Shown: positions 13,919-14,144 of the stretch, piece by piece | Numbering within the stretch: the stretch's first letter is position 1 | How the letters are laid out: each line of letters starts with the position of its first letter | Assembly: GCA_036406675.1 (NCBI GenBank) | Contig: DASXAO010000115.1 | Span: forward strand, 1-14,144 | DNA: 14,144 nucleotides | From: SCGC-AG-212-J23 sp036406675 | Lineage (GTDB): Bacteria; Pseudomonadota; Gammaproteobacteria; Burkholderiales; SG8-39 | Direction of reading: 5' to 3' | Notes under the pieces: model-generated | Told to the model about the DNA's origin: nothing | The model's database searches: none | Seen by the model: the letters and a program-made list of their open reading frames with translations, nothing else | Made by a program: the position numbers and the translations under genes

Positions 13919-14144
13919 TCAGGCTTTCATACCTGCCGCCGCTGATGGTCTATGCGGCGTACGGGATACAGGGATTGACCGGCATCGCCGGGGTTTTCTT
14001 CGTCAAGGAGTATCTCGACCTGTCGGCGGAGTTCCTCGCCGCGCTCGCCTTCTGGGCCGGCATCCCGTGGGCGGTGAAGATGCCGGTCGGCCACGTGGTC
14101 GACCTCATCTGGCGCTGGAAGGCGGCGCTCGTCTGGCTCGGCGC
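13915..14144 (+). CDS. Membrane transporter, MFS-like, N-terminal part (runs off the right edge)
   Basis: A frame opens at GTG 13915, overlapping the phosphatase stop in GTGA, and stays open for 76 codons to the window edge. It reads (M)IRLSYLPPLMVYAAYGIQGLTGIAGVFF, a first membrane segment, followed by EYLDLSAEFLAALAFWAGIPWAVKMPVGHVVDLIWRWK. The second helix and a G-x-x-x-D-x-x-x-R-x-K-like loop recall MFS motif A, and the start resembles folate/biopterin-type (BT1) or related MFS carriers. ATG 13945 is an alternative start but would trim the first helix. Too little is present to assign a substrate. Its position suggests it is the last visible member of the BKACE operon. Confidence 0.7.
   Translation, partial: MIRLSYLPPLMVYAAYGIQGLTGIAGVFFVKEYLDLSAEFLAALAFWAGIPWAVKMPVGHVVDLIWRWKAALVWLG

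Overview
The window is GC-rich, gene-dense bacterial DNA. It looks like a betaproteobacterium of the Burkholderiales type: there are two Bug-type (TctC-like) periplasmic receptors, a LysR regulator divergent from one of them, a MipA/OmpV-like outer membrane protein and a xi-class glutathionyl-hydroquinone reductase. This placement is inferred from gene content; no rRNA or other marker gene is present.

Layout. (1) 1-1123, minus strand: the N-terminal 374 residues of the serine protein kinase PrkA, running off the left edge. (2) 1124-1940: about 800 bases without a convincing gene. They hold short direct and inverted repeats and what looks like a decayed copy of the promoter and 5' end of the next gene. 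(3) 1941-2294, plus: a 117-residue protein of unknown function. (4) 2296-3399, minus: an exported cyclase/kynurenine-formamidase-like protein, whose start overlaps that of the divergent reductase (3392-4291, plus). A MipA/OmpV-like outer membrane protein follows. (5) A perfect 33-bp inverted repeat (5628-5711) fills the gap between that gene and a convergent short-chain dehydrogenase (SDR). (6) The SDR is divergent from a MarR-acetyltransferase fusion, which converges on a membrane-bound diguanylate cyclase, which is divergent from a second SDR, which converges on a LysR regulator. (7) 10362-14144, plus: Bug receptor, beta-keto acid cleavage enzyme (BKACE, DUF849), second Bug receptor, histidine phosphatase and the start of an MFS-like transporter. 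The last four are joined by overlapping ends and are very probably one operon.

How the genes may work together. The LysR regulator, two Bug receptors and BKACE look like a scavenging locus for an organic acid: the receptors bind it in the periplasm and BKACE cleaves a beta-keto acid with acetyl-CoA. No TctA/TctB membrane components are present, so the receptors would need a permease encoded elsewhere. The two SDRs, reductase and cyclase fit a broad capacity to break down aromatic or carbonyl compounds, but the sequence does not tie them into one pathway.

Four convergent gene pairs occur. Three have stop codons that overlap, touch or lie one base apart, with no terminator between them; only the fourth carries the large palindrome. 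I found no tRNA, rRNA, CRISPR array, phage gene or transposase. I see no clearly new multi-gene system. The items most worth checking are the palindrome, the decayed promoter/5' duplication, the missing start codon of the outer membrane protein gene and the altered metal site of the cyclase.
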